NCBI GenBank assembly: GCA_020025715.1
Contig: JAHHRQ010000095.1
Location: 1 to 5,785 of the forward strand
From: Oscillospiraceae bacterium
GTDB taxonomy: Bacteria; Bacillota; Clostridia; Oscillospirales; Oscillospiraceae
Direction of reading: 5' to 3'
Length of the DNA stretch: 5,785 nucleotides
In this document: positions 1 to 5,785 of the stretch, piece after piece
How positions within the stretch are numbered: the stretch's first letter is position 1
Layout: every line of letters begins with the position of its first letter
Notes under the pieces: model-generated
What the model was told of the DNA's origin: nothing
The model's database searches: none
Seen by the model: only the letters and a program-made list of their open reading frames with translations
Program-made: the position numbers and the translations under genes

Positions 1-37
1 TGAAGCCGCCGTTTACGCGGCGGCTTCACATTTTATT
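1..37 (+). terminator. Intrinsic terminator of an upstream unit
   Basis: An 11-bp perfect inverted repeat (arms at 1-11 and 18-28, GC-rich core GCCGCCG/CGGCGGC, loop at 12-17) is followed by TTTTATT at 31-37. This is the usual form of a Rho-independent terminator for a gene ending to the left of the window. The left flank is cut off, so I cannot tell whether it also acts in the opposite direction. The T-tract is short and interrupted. Confidence 0.65.
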
Positions 38-54
38 CAACCAAATTTTTCTGT

Positions 55-107
55 TTGTAAATATGCTTATAGAATGCGATTGCATTTACAATGATATTGT
101 TGTAAAA
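55..107. repeat. Three copies of a TTGTAAAT-like octamer
   Basis: TTGTAAAT occurs at 55-62, its exact reverse complement ATTTACAA at 84-91, and TTGTAAAA (one mismatch) at 100-107. Copies 1 and 2 form an inverted repeat with a 21-nt gap, and copies 2 and 3 a tighter inverted repeat with an 8-nt gap. The last two copies lie across the candidate promoter of the dehydrogenase gene, so they could be operator half-sites for a dimeric repressor. The region is AT-rich, so chance recurrence is possible, and I cannot match the motif to a known regulator. Confidence 0.4.
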
Positions 108-108
108 T
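80..108 (+). promoter_or_regulatory. Candidate sigma-A promoter for araM-glpK
   Basis: TTGCAT at 80-85 and TAAAAT at 103-108 are separated by 17 bp, which resembles a -35/-10 pair. The -10 matches TATAAT at 5 of 6 positions and the -35 is weaker. Transcription would start near 115, leaving about a 40-nt leader. A perfect TATAAT at 130-135 also exists but would start transcription almost on the ribosome binding site and has no -35, so I prefer the upstream pair. Confidence 0.4.
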
Positions 109-155
109 CGTAATTGTTTTAATAATATTTATAATAGAAAGCGAGGATTTTTCAA

Positions 156-1394
156 ATGATTCTTGACACTTCCAAATACACAGGCCAGTGCGCCTGCGGC
201 CGCGACCACGAACTGAGAACTAAACTTGTTGTATGCGAATACGGCGCTCTCAAAAACTTCGACAAGTACATGAGCGATTGTGGTCTTTCCGGCTTCCGTA
301 CCGTAATTTACGATACCAACACCTACAATCTGCCCACCATGACTCATATTAAGGCCGATCAGGAGATCGTGCTTGAGGCTCAGGGTCTCCACAGCGAAAA
401 GGGTCTGATTGAAAACATGATGACTCAGCTCGTCCGTACCCCCGACTACATCGTTGTTGTAGGTTCCGGTACTCTTATGGACTTCGGCCGTTACAGCGCC
501 CACAAGCTGGGTATCCCCTTTGTTGCTATCCCCACTCTTGTTTCCTCCGACGGCTTTACTGCCAATATCTGCTCCATCATTATCGACGGACAGAAGAAAT
601 CTATCCCCATGCAGTCCGCAGATGCTGTTATCTGCGACCTTGACATTGTCTCCGGTGCACCTGCTTTCCTTACCGTTTCCGGTGTACAGGATATTCTCGC
701 AAAATATATTTCTCTGGCTGACTGGAAGATTGCTCACCTCGTAAGCGGCGAGTACTTCTGCCAGAGAGTTTACGATATGGCTCAGGACGCTCTTGACACT
801 ATGGTAAAGTGCGCCCACGATCTGCGTGACGGCAAGCCCGCCGACTTTGAGGCAATGGCTTACGCACAGATGCTTTCCGGCCTCACCATGCAGATTCTTT
901 CTCACAGCCGTGCAGCTTCCGGCGCTGAGCATCTTATCGCTCACCTGGTTGAGATGAAGCCCCGCGGATTTGAAAATGCCCACGGTATGCACGGTGAATG
1001 TGTGGGCGTAGGCACCATTATCTGCGCTGAGGAATACCACAAGCTTGCTCAGCGCGAGACTATTGAAGTCAAACCCTTCCAGCCTCTGGACCCCGAATGG
1101 GTTAAATATGTATTCGGCGATCTGGCTGACGGTATCTTCAAGGAGAACGAAAACGACGTTCTCAACACCTTCCCCGCTGAAAACATCAAGGAGCACTGGC
1201 AGGAGATCCGCGAAATCATTTCCCACATCCCCTCTGCCGAGGCTCTTACCGAACTTTATAAATCCATCGGCGCAAAGCACACCTTAACCGATCTTGGCAT
1301 TGACGAGAGCATGAAGCACGATGCACTGGCAATTTCCGCCGCTATCAGAAACCGTCTCACTCTTTGCCGTATGGAGCGTCTTATAGCCGATTGA
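156..1394 (+). CDS. araM: sn-glycerol-1-phosphate dehydrogenase (AraM/EgsA)
   Basis: This is a 412-residue cytoplasmic protein of the iron-alcohol-dehydrogenase/dehydroquinate-synthase-like superfamily. Members interconvert dihydroxyacetone phosphate and sn-glycerol 1-phosphate with NAD(P)H. Visible are the dinucleotide-binding loop GSGTLMDFGR (residues 103-112), the IPTLVSSDGF block (125-134), and three expected metal ligands: D179 in GVQDILAKY, H259 in SGAEHLIAH and H279 in HGECVGVG. Length fits bacterial AraM-type enzymes. An N-terminal CACGRDH segment (residues 12-18) is noteworthy. The start is supported by GAGGA at 143-147, 8 nt before the ATG. glpK follows after 29 nt, so the two are probably co-transcribed. 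Phe codons are mostly TTC (9 of 13), which suggests good expression. Family assignment is firm. The direction of the reaction in the cell and strict substrate specificity are inferred; a related polyol-phosphate substrate is possible. Confidence 0.9.
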   Translation: MILDTSKYTGQCACGRDHELRTKLVVCEYGALKNFDKYMSDCGLSGFRTVIYDTNTYNLPTMTHIKADQEIVLEAQGLHSEKGLIENMMTQLVRTPDYIVVVGSGTLMDFGRYSAHKLGIPFVAIPTLVSSDGFTANICSIIIDGQKKSIPMQSADAVICDLDIVSGAPAFLTVSGVQDILAKYISLADWKIAHLVSGEYFCQRVYDMAQDALDTMVKCAHDLRDGKPADFEAMAYAQMLSGLTMQILSHSRAASGAEHLIAHLVEMKPRGFENAHGMHGECVGVGTIICAEEYHKLAQRETIEVKPFQPLDPEWVKYVFGDLADGIFKENENDVLNTFPAENIKEHWQEIREIISHIPSAEALTELYKSIGAKHTLTDLGIDESMKHDALAISAAIRNRLTLCRMERLIAD

Positions 1395-1409
1395 GCAAAA
1401 ATTACTCAT

Positions 1410-1415
1410 AAGGAG
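1410..1415 (+). promoter_or_regulatory. Ribosome binding site of glpK
   Basis: AAGGAG ends 8 nt before the ATG at 1424. This fixes that ATG as the start rather than the in-frame ATG four codons later (1436), which has no such site at suitable distance. Confidence 0.85.
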
Positions 1416-1423
1416 CGGACAAT

Positions 1424-2917
1424 ATGAAATATATAATGGCACTGGATCAGGGCACAACGAGTTCCCGCTGCATATTATTTGACAAAACCGGTAATATCTG
1501 CGCCAGCGTGCAGAAGGAATTCAAACAGATATTCCCTCATCCGGGCTGGGTTGAGCACGATGCCATGGAAATCTGGGACACTACACTGGAAGTTTCCCGT
1601 GCAGCAATGGAAAAGCTTCAGGTACAGGCTTCCGATATTGCCGCCATAGGTATTACCAACCAGCGTGAAACCACCGTTGTGTGGGACAAGGACACCGGCG
1701 AACCTATCGCAAACGCCATCGTTTGGCAGTGCCGCCGTACATCTGATATAATAGATGACATCGTAGCCAAGGGCTACGGACCTACCATTCAGGAAAAAAC
1801 AGGTCTTGTACCTGACGCATATTTCTCCGGTTCCAAAATCAAATGGCTTCTGGACAACGTCCCCGGAGCCAGAAAACGTGCCAACGCCGGAAAGCTTCTC
1901 TTCGGTACCATTGATACATGGCTTATCTGGAAGCTTACTGACGGTGCTGTTCACGTTACCGACCACACCAACGCCTCCCGCACCATGCTCTTTAACATCA
2001 AAGACCTGTGCTGGGACAAAGAACTGCTTGACATTCTGGATGTACCAGAGTGCATGCTGCCTGAGGTCAAGCCCTCCAGCTGCGTTTACGGTCACACCGC
2101 TTTCGAGCTTTACGGCGGTCAGATTCCCATTGCCGGCGCTGCCGGTGACCAGCAGTGCGCCCTTTTCGGTCAGTGCGGTTTTCAGCCCGGTCAATTAAAG
2201 AACACCTATGGCACAGGCTGCTTCCTGCTTATGAACACAGGCAGAGAGATAGTCCGCAGCAGCAACGGCCTTGTAACCACCATTGCAGTAGGTTATGACG
2301 ACCATGTAGAATATGCTCTTGAAGGCAGCATCTTCGTTGCCGGTGCCGCTATCCAGTGGCTCCGTGACGAGCTGAACGTTATTTCTTCAGCTAAGGAGAG
2401 CCAGCAGTACGCTGAGCGTGTGCCTGATACAGCCGATGGCTACGTTGTCCCCGCCTTTACAGGTCTCGGTGCTCCCTACTGGAATCAGAAGGCCCGTGGT
2501 GCCATTGTCGGCATTACCCGCGGTTTCTCCCGTGCTCACCTTATTAGAGCAACTCTTGAATCTCTCGCCTACCAGACTTATGATATAATCAGAGCCATGG
2601 AGAGAGACTCCGGCATTAAAATTTCCGAACTCAAGGTTGACGGCGGCGCATGTGCCAATGACTTCCTTATGCAATTCCAGTCCGACATTGTGGGTTCTGA
2701 TGTTTACAGACCTCAGTGCATTGAAACTACCGCTCTCGGCGCTGCATATCTTGCAGGTCTTGCCGTAGGCTATTGGGAAAATCTTGATGATATTAAGAAC
2801 AACTGGGCTATCAACAAGGTTTTCACCTCCTCTATGGATGAAGCCAAGAGAGTAAGGCTTATAAACGGCTGGCACAAAGCTGTTAAATGCGCTCTCATGT
2901 GGGCAAACGAGGACTGA
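1424..2917 (+). CDS. glpK: Glycerol kinase
   Basis: The 497-residue product is a full-length FGGY-family glycerol kinase (E. coli GlpK is about 502) that converts glycerol and ATP to sn-glycerol 3-phosphate in the cytoplasm. Family landmarks run in order: phosphate-binding LDQGTTSSR (7-15), NQRETTVVWD (79-88) with substrate-binding R81/E82, DAYFSGSKIKWLL with Y133, GDQQ with the catalytic base D242, NTYGTGCF (260-267), ALEGSIFVAGAAIQWLRD (298-315) and the ATP-site DGGACANDFLMQ (406-417). In Firmicute enzymes activated by HPr the segment before GDQQ reads HFYG-like; here it is ELYG, with E228 in place of the phosphorylated His. Q233 stands where E. coli has the fructose-1,6-bisphosphate-binding Arg. 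These alignments are from memory of the family. No glpF, glpD or glpO lies beside it; it sits between a glycerol-1-phosphate dehydrogenase and a phosphatase, which hints at a role other than plain glycerol catabolism. Confidence 0.96.
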   Translation: MKYIMALDQGTTSSRCILFDKTGNICASVQKEFKQIFPHPGWVEHDAMEIWDTTLEVSRAAMEKLQVQASDIAAIGITNQRETTVVWDKDTGEPIANAIVWQCRRTSDIIDDIVAKGYGPTIQEKTGLVPDAYFSGSKIKWLLDNVPGARKRANAGKLLFGTIDTWLIWKLTDGAVHVTDHTNASRTMLFNIKDLCWDKELLDILDVPECMLPEVKPSSCVYGHTAFELYGGQIPIAGAAGDQQCALFGQCGFQPGQLKNTYGTGCFLLMNTGREIVRSSNGLVTTIAVGYDDHVEYALEGSIFVAGAAIQWLRDELNVISSAKESQQYAERVPDTADGYVVPAFTGLGAPYWNQKARGAIVGITRGFSRAHLIRATLESLAYQTYDIIRAMERDSGIKISELKVDGGACANDFLMQFQSDIVGSDVYRPQCIETTALGAAYLAGLAVGYWENLDDIKNNWAINKVFTSSMDEAKRVRLINGWHKAVKCALMWANED

Positions 2918-2933
2918 CATACTAAAACCTGAG

Positions 2934-2968
2934 CCCGGCGGGCGTGGCAGCCCCACTCGCCGGGTTTT
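2934..2968 (+). terminator. Intrinsic terminator after glpK
   Basis: Arms CCCGGCG (2934-2940) and CGCCGGG (2958-2964) pair over 7 bp. An inner GTGG/CCAC (2944-2947 with 2953-2956) continues the stem past a small asymmetric bulge. TTTT follows at 2965-2968, then CT. It starts 16 nt after the glpK stop and probably ends the araM-glpK transcript, or lowers read-through into the phosphatase gene, for which I see no clear promoter of its own. Confidence 0.85.
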
Positions 2969-2995
2969 CTCTATTACAGCTATATACAGATATTT

Positions 2996-3000
2996 GGAGG
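2996..3000 (+). promoter_or_regulatory. Ribosome binding site of the HAD gene
   Basis: GGAGG lies just 4 nt before the ATG at 3005. The core is strong but the spacing is at the short end. No other ATG in this frame occurs until codon 16, inside the catalytic motif, so the start is secure. Confidence 0.75.
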
Positions 3001-3004
3001 CAAT

Positions 3005-3802
3005 ATGAATTACGATAAGATTTTAAACTGTGAACTTTTCCTTTTCGATATGGACGGCACTCTCTATCTGGGCGACGATGTTTATGAAGGCGCTGTTGAT
3101 TTAATGGAGAATCTGCCCAACTTAGGTAAAAAGTACATTTATCTCACAAATAATTCCTCTCGCGCCGGTGAAGACTATATAGGCAGACTGCACCGTCTGG
3201 GCTTCCCCTGCGAGGCTGAAAACGTCTTTACCTCCGGCATGGCTACCGGCATGTACTTAAATCAGAACTACCCCGGTGCAAAAGTTTACCTTGTAGGTAC
3301 CAGAGCATTCAGACGTGAGCTGCTCAGCTACGGCATCAATCTTGTTGAAGAGGATGCAGACATTGTTGTAGTCGGTTTTGATACTGAGCTGTACTATGAA
3401 AAACTCAACAAGGCCTGTCACTTCCTCCGCCGCGGCGCAAAGTTCATCGCTGCAAACCCCGACTGGGTCTGCCCCATGCCCCACGACGAGGTTCTGCCCG
3501 ACTGCGGCAGCATCTGCGCCCTTCTCACCGCCTCTTCCGGTGTTGAGCCTACTTATATCGGCAAGCCCAACCGCAACATGATTGACGTCATCTCCAAGAT
3601 GACCGGTATTCCCAACGAGAAAATCTGCGCCGTAGGTGACAGACTTTACACTGACATTGCAGTTGCTCAGAACGCAGGTTCCGCTTCCGTTCTGGTGCTC
3701 TCCGGAGAGACTACTCAGCAGATGGTTGACGATGCAGAGCGCAAGCCTGACTACGTTCTCCCCTCTGTTAAAGAACTGCACGATGTTTTAAAAGGAAACT
3801 GA
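3005..3802 (+). CDS. HAD-IIA sugar/polyol-phosphate phosphatase (NagD/AraL type)
   Basis: This 265-residue cytoplasmic enzyme belongs to HAD-superfamily subfamily IIA (NagD, AraL, p-nitrophenylphosphatase and pyridoxal phosphatase relatives). Motif I is FDMDGTLY, with nucleophile D15 and acid/base D17. Motif II is LTNNSSR (47-53), motif III Lys is K187 in GKPN, and motif IV is GDRLYTD (211-217) with D212 and D217 for magnesium. The NPD at 151-153 is typical of the C2 cap of this subfamily. Length is standard. Such enzymes hydrolyse small phosphate esters, often with loose specificity, so the substrate cannot be read from sequence. B. subtilis AraL, encoded next to AraM, is the closest contextual precedent, which makes glycerol 1-phosphate a reasonable candidate (inference). 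It follows the glpK terminator by 36 nt and precedes the membrane transferase gene by 7 nt, so it may instead serve that gene. Confidence 0.92.
   Translation: MNYDKILNCELFLFDMDGTLYLGDDVYEGAVDLMENLPNLGKKYIYLTNNSSRAGEDYIGRLHRLGFPCEAENVFTSGMATGMYLNQNYPGAKVYLVGTRAFRRELLSYGINLVEEDADIVVVGFDTELYYEKLNKACHFLRRGAKFIAANPDWVCPMPHDEVLPDCGSICALLTASSGVEPTYIGKPNRNMIDVISKMTGIPNEKICAVGDRLYTDIAVAQNAGSASVLVLSGETTQQMVDDAERKPDYVLPSVKELHDVLKGN
3791..3796 (+). promoter_or_regulatory. Weak ribosome binding site of the transferase gene
   Basis: AAAGGA lies inside the end of the upstream gene, 13 nt before the ATG at 3810, which is longer than usual. No better site is present. The stop codon at 3800-3802 lies between the site and the start, so translation is probably coupled to that of the phosphatase. 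Confidence 0.5.
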
Positions 3803-3809
3803 ATTCTAA

Positions 3810-5588
3810 ATGAAATTTTTACAATATGCGCCGTCCTTAGCGGCGGCGCTTTTGCTTATTCTCTTCTTTTCCGCACTTCCGAATCTTAAATACTGTGCCT
3901 TACCCGATGATAAAGAAACACTTTCCAAAAAGGACAGCAAAAGTTCCCGGCGCGCTGAGATTATCTTTTTAGTAGTTCTCTGCGCCGTGTATGCTTTTGC
4001 TGCCTTTTTCGGCTTAGGAGACACTTCCTCGCCTCAGACTTTTGCACCGATGGAAGGCAATTCTGCCGTTATCCGGCTTGATGGCGATAAGGTTCCCGAA
4101 AAAATGATGCTCTATACCGGTGTCGGTACAGGAACTTACGACATTTCCTGCTCCCCCGACGGTGAAACCTATTACTCCCTGCCCCGCTTTGAGCAAAAAC
4201 ATTCCGATGTATTAAAGTGGAGAGAGCTTGAAATCACTCCCGGTTTTGCCCCCGAATATATTAAAATAAGCTGTGTTTCCGGAAATCCGTGGCTCGGTGA
4301 AGTGGTGCTGCTGGCTGAAAACTCCGATGTTATGCCCATTAGTTCCGATACCTCAGAGCTTTGTGATGAACAGGCTCTCTGCCCCGATTCCCAAAGCTAT
4401 ATGAATTCCACCTACTTTGATGAAATTTACCATGCCCGCACTGCGTGGGAGCATTTAAACGGAGTCTGGCCCTATGAGATAAGCCACCCGCCCCTTGGTA
4501 AAATCATCATTGCCCTTGGAATTTCACTTTTCGGCATGACCCCATTCGGCTGGCGTTTTTCAGGTACTTTAATCGGAGTTTTAATGCTCCCTGTCATGTA
4601 TTACCTTTTAAAGCGCATTTTCCGCAGCAAAACCGTTTCCGCTCTGGGAACAATCATCCTTGCAACAGATTTCATGCACTTTGTTCAGACGCGAATTGCC
4701 ACCATAGACAGCTACGCCGTTTTCTTCATTCTGCTGATGTATCTGTTCATGTACGGATTTTATGAAAACGGCAATAAAAAGGATCTTGCACTTTCCGGTC
4801 TGTTCTTCGGTATAGGCGCCGCAAGTAAATGGACCTGTATTTATGCCGGTGCCGGACTTGCGGTTCTCTGGCTCATGTACTGGATCAGAGAATTTATAAA
4901 TAACAAAGACGCTCTGCCATGGAAGGCATTTTTCAAAAACTGCCTTTTCTGCCTGTTGTTCTTTGTAGCCCTGCCCTGCATTATTTATTATTTCTCCTAC
5001 ATTCCCTACGGCATCGCCAAAGATGTAGGCCCGTTCAGCAGAGAGTACCTGAAAATCGTGCTTGATAATCAGGAGTTCATGTTCTCTTATCATGTGAACG
5101 TGCAGGCAGAACACCCGTACGCATCCCGCTGGTATCAGTGGGTGCTGAATATCAGACCGATTTTGTATTACCTGAATTATTTTGAGGACGGTACCCGCTC
5201 CTCCATTGCCGCATTTTTAAATCCTGCTCTGTGCTGGGGCGGCCTTATCAGTCTGTTTGTGCTCATTTATACCGCAATTTTCAGGAAAGACAGGAAAGCC
5301 GCCTTTATCCTTGTCGGGTATCTGGCTCAGCTTGCCCCGTGGTTTTTCATTAAGCGCCTTACCTTTGAATACCATTATTTTGCATCTTCCGTCTTTCTGG
5401 TTCTGGCTCTGGGCTATGTGTTCGATATACTGCGCCGCAGCAGAAAAGACTGGCTGCGCTGGACTGTTCCCTTTGCAGCCGTATCCCTTGCGCTGTTCCT
5501 GCTGTTCTATCCGGTTTTAAGCGGACGGCCTGTGGACGGAAAATTCGCCACGAATTTTCTCCAATGGCTGCCTACATGGCCGCTTTAA
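3810..5588 (+). CDS. PMT-type membrane glycosyltransferase (GT39)
   Basis: This 592-residue multi-pass membrane protein resembles bacterial protein O-mannosyltransferases, which move a sugar from a polyprenyl-phosphate carrier to exported proteins outside the membrane. Visible hallmarks are the acidic pair D204-E205 in YFDEIYHAR, HPPLGK (226-231), ATDFMHFVQTRIATIDSY (285-302), the C-terminal-domain signature HPYASRWYQW (435-444) and FEYHYF (519-524). I estimate 11-13 hydrophobic helices. Helices at about 6-24 and 50-68 flank a basic stretch (39-48), which is probably cytoplasmic. Residues 70-195 then form a polar, beta-rich-looking insert, predicted outside, that resembles a discoidin-like fold; in usual PMTs the DE pair follows the first helix directly. 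Phe codons lean to TTT (9 of the first 13), unlike araM, so expression is probably lower. Donor sugar and acceptor are unknown; a related lipid-carrier-dependent transferase acting on a glycan or lipid is possible. Confidence 0.85.
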   Translation: MKFLQYAPSLAAALLLILFFSALPNLKYCALPDDKETLSKKDSKSSRRAEIIFLVVLCAVYAFAAFFGLGDTSSPQTFAPMEGNSAVIRLDGDKVPEKMMLYTGVGTGTYDISCSPDGETYYSLPRFEQKHSDVLKWRELEITPGFAPEYIKISCVSGNPWLGEVVLLAENSDVMPISSDTSELCDEQALCPDSQSYMNSTYFDEIYHARTAWEHLNGVWPYEISHPPLGKIIIALGISLFGMTPFGWRFSGTLIGVLMLPVMYYLLKRIFRSKTVSALGTIILATDFMHFVQTRIATIDSYAVFFILLMYLFMYGFYENGNKKDLALSGLFFGIGAASKWTCIYAGAGLAVLWLMYWIREFINNKDALPWKAFFKNCLFCLLFFVALPCIIYYFSYIPYGIAKDVGPFSREYLKIVLDNQEFMFSYHVNVQAEHPYASRWYQWVLNIRPILYYLNYFEDGTRSSIAAFLNPALCWGGLISLFVLIYTAIFRKDRKAAFILVGYLAQLAPWFFIKRLTFEYHYFASSVFLVLALGYVFDILRRSRKDWLRWTVPFAAVSLALFLLFYPVLSGRPVDGKFATNFLQWLPTWPL

Positions 5589-5600
5589 AAACCTCATATA

Positions 5601-5645
5601 AGATAAAAGCCGCAGTAAGTTGAGAACTTACTGCGGCTTTTATCT
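5601..5645. terminator. Strong intrinsic terminator, likely bidirectional
   Basis: A perfect 21-bp inverted repeat (5601-5621 with 5625-5645) closes on a 3-nt GAG loop. The core is AAAAGCCGCAG/CTGCGGCTTTT, so on either strand a GC-rich stem is followed by a T-run. It starts 12 nt after the transferase stop and separates that unit from the tRNA gene. Confidence 0.92.
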
Positions 5646-5675
5646 GCAAAAATACAGGAAATTTCAAATTTTCTA

Positions 5676-5704
5676 TTGACAATCTCTCTCTCGTCTGTTA
5701 TTAT
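5676..5704 (+). promoter_or_regulatory. Sigma-A promoter of the tRNA gene
   Basis: A perfect TTGACA (5676-5681), a 17-bp spacer and TATTAT (5699-5704, 5 of 6 matches) are preceded by TG at 5696-5697, giving an extended -10. The predicted start near 5711 leaves about a 25-nt leader before the tRNA. The spacer contains a CT-repeat (CTCTCTCTC). Confidence 0.88.
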
Positions 5705-5735
5705 TATCAAGCTGAATGAAGCGAACTGAATATAT

Positions 5736-5785
<50 letters not shown>

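Noticed and set aside
130..135. Perfect TATAAT as the -10 of araM
   Set aside because: Transcription would start about at the ribosome binding site and no -35-like hexamer lies 16-18 bp upstream. The pair at 80-108 gives a more workable leader.
38..155. Riboswitch or structured leader before araM
   Set aside because: The gap is short and AT-rich, with no conserved aptamer-like pairing beyond the octamer repeats and no terminator or anti-terminator hairpin before the start codon.
129..1280. Long antisense open frame (383 codons) opposite the dehydrogenase gene
   Set aside because: It mirrors a clearly conserved gene, has no recognisable family motif and its low-complexity Gly/Val/Asn-rich product is what biased codon use on the sense strand produces. 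The shorter antisense frames over glpK, the phosphatase and the transferase are rejected on the same grounds.
5682..5690. CT dinucleotide run as a functional repeat or slippage site
   Set aside because: Only a few units long and in the spacer of a normal tRNA promoter, where sequence is little constrained.

Overview
The window looks like a chromosomal segment of a low-to-moderate GC Gram-positive bacterium, most likely a Clostridia member (Oscillospiraceae/Ruminococcaceae-like). The grounds are strong AGGAGG-type ribosome binding sites, a sigma-A-type TTGACA / extended -10 promoter before the tRNA, U-tailed intrinsic terminators, Firmicute-like protein sequences and roughly balanced base composition. 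This placement is an inference from style and family resemblance, not from a marker gene. Everything runs on the + strand and nothing looks mobile.

Layout: a terminator hairpin of an upstream transcription unit (1-37); an AT-rich leader with three copies of a TTGTAAAT-like octamer around a candidate promoter (38-155); an sn-glycerol-1-phosphate dehydrogenase gene of the AraM/EgsA family (156-1394); a glycerol kinase gene, glpK (1424-2917); an intrinsic terminator (2934-2968); a HAD-superfamily IIA phosphatase gene of the NagD/AraL type (3005-3802); 7 nt later, a membrane glycosyltransferase of the protein O-mannosyltransferase (GT39) type with an unusual extra N-terminal helix and extracytoplasmic insert (3810-5588); a perfect 21-bp-stem terminator (5601-5645); and a tRNA-Ala(GGC) gene with a strong promoter of its own, cut off by the window end (5736-5785).

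The most interesting aspect is the grouping of a glycerol-1-phosphate dehydrogenase, a glycerol kinase and a NagD/AraL-type phosphatase, with no glycerol facilitator and no glycerol-3-phosphate dehydrogenase or oxidase in view. Read together, the three enzymes could form a stereo-switching route: DHAP to sn-glycerol-1-phosphate (dehydrogenase), to achiral glycerol (phosphatase), to sn-glycerol-3-phosphate (kinase). This would bypass the usual GpsA step, or would salvage glycerol-1-phosphate. It is a hypothesis from gene content and order. B. subtilis also carries a NagD-type phosphatase (AraL) next to its glycerol-1-phosphate dehydrogenase (AraM), which gives the pairing precedent. The glycerol kinase also lacks the histidine that HPr phosphorylates in many Firmicute enzymes and has glutamate there, so its control may differ.
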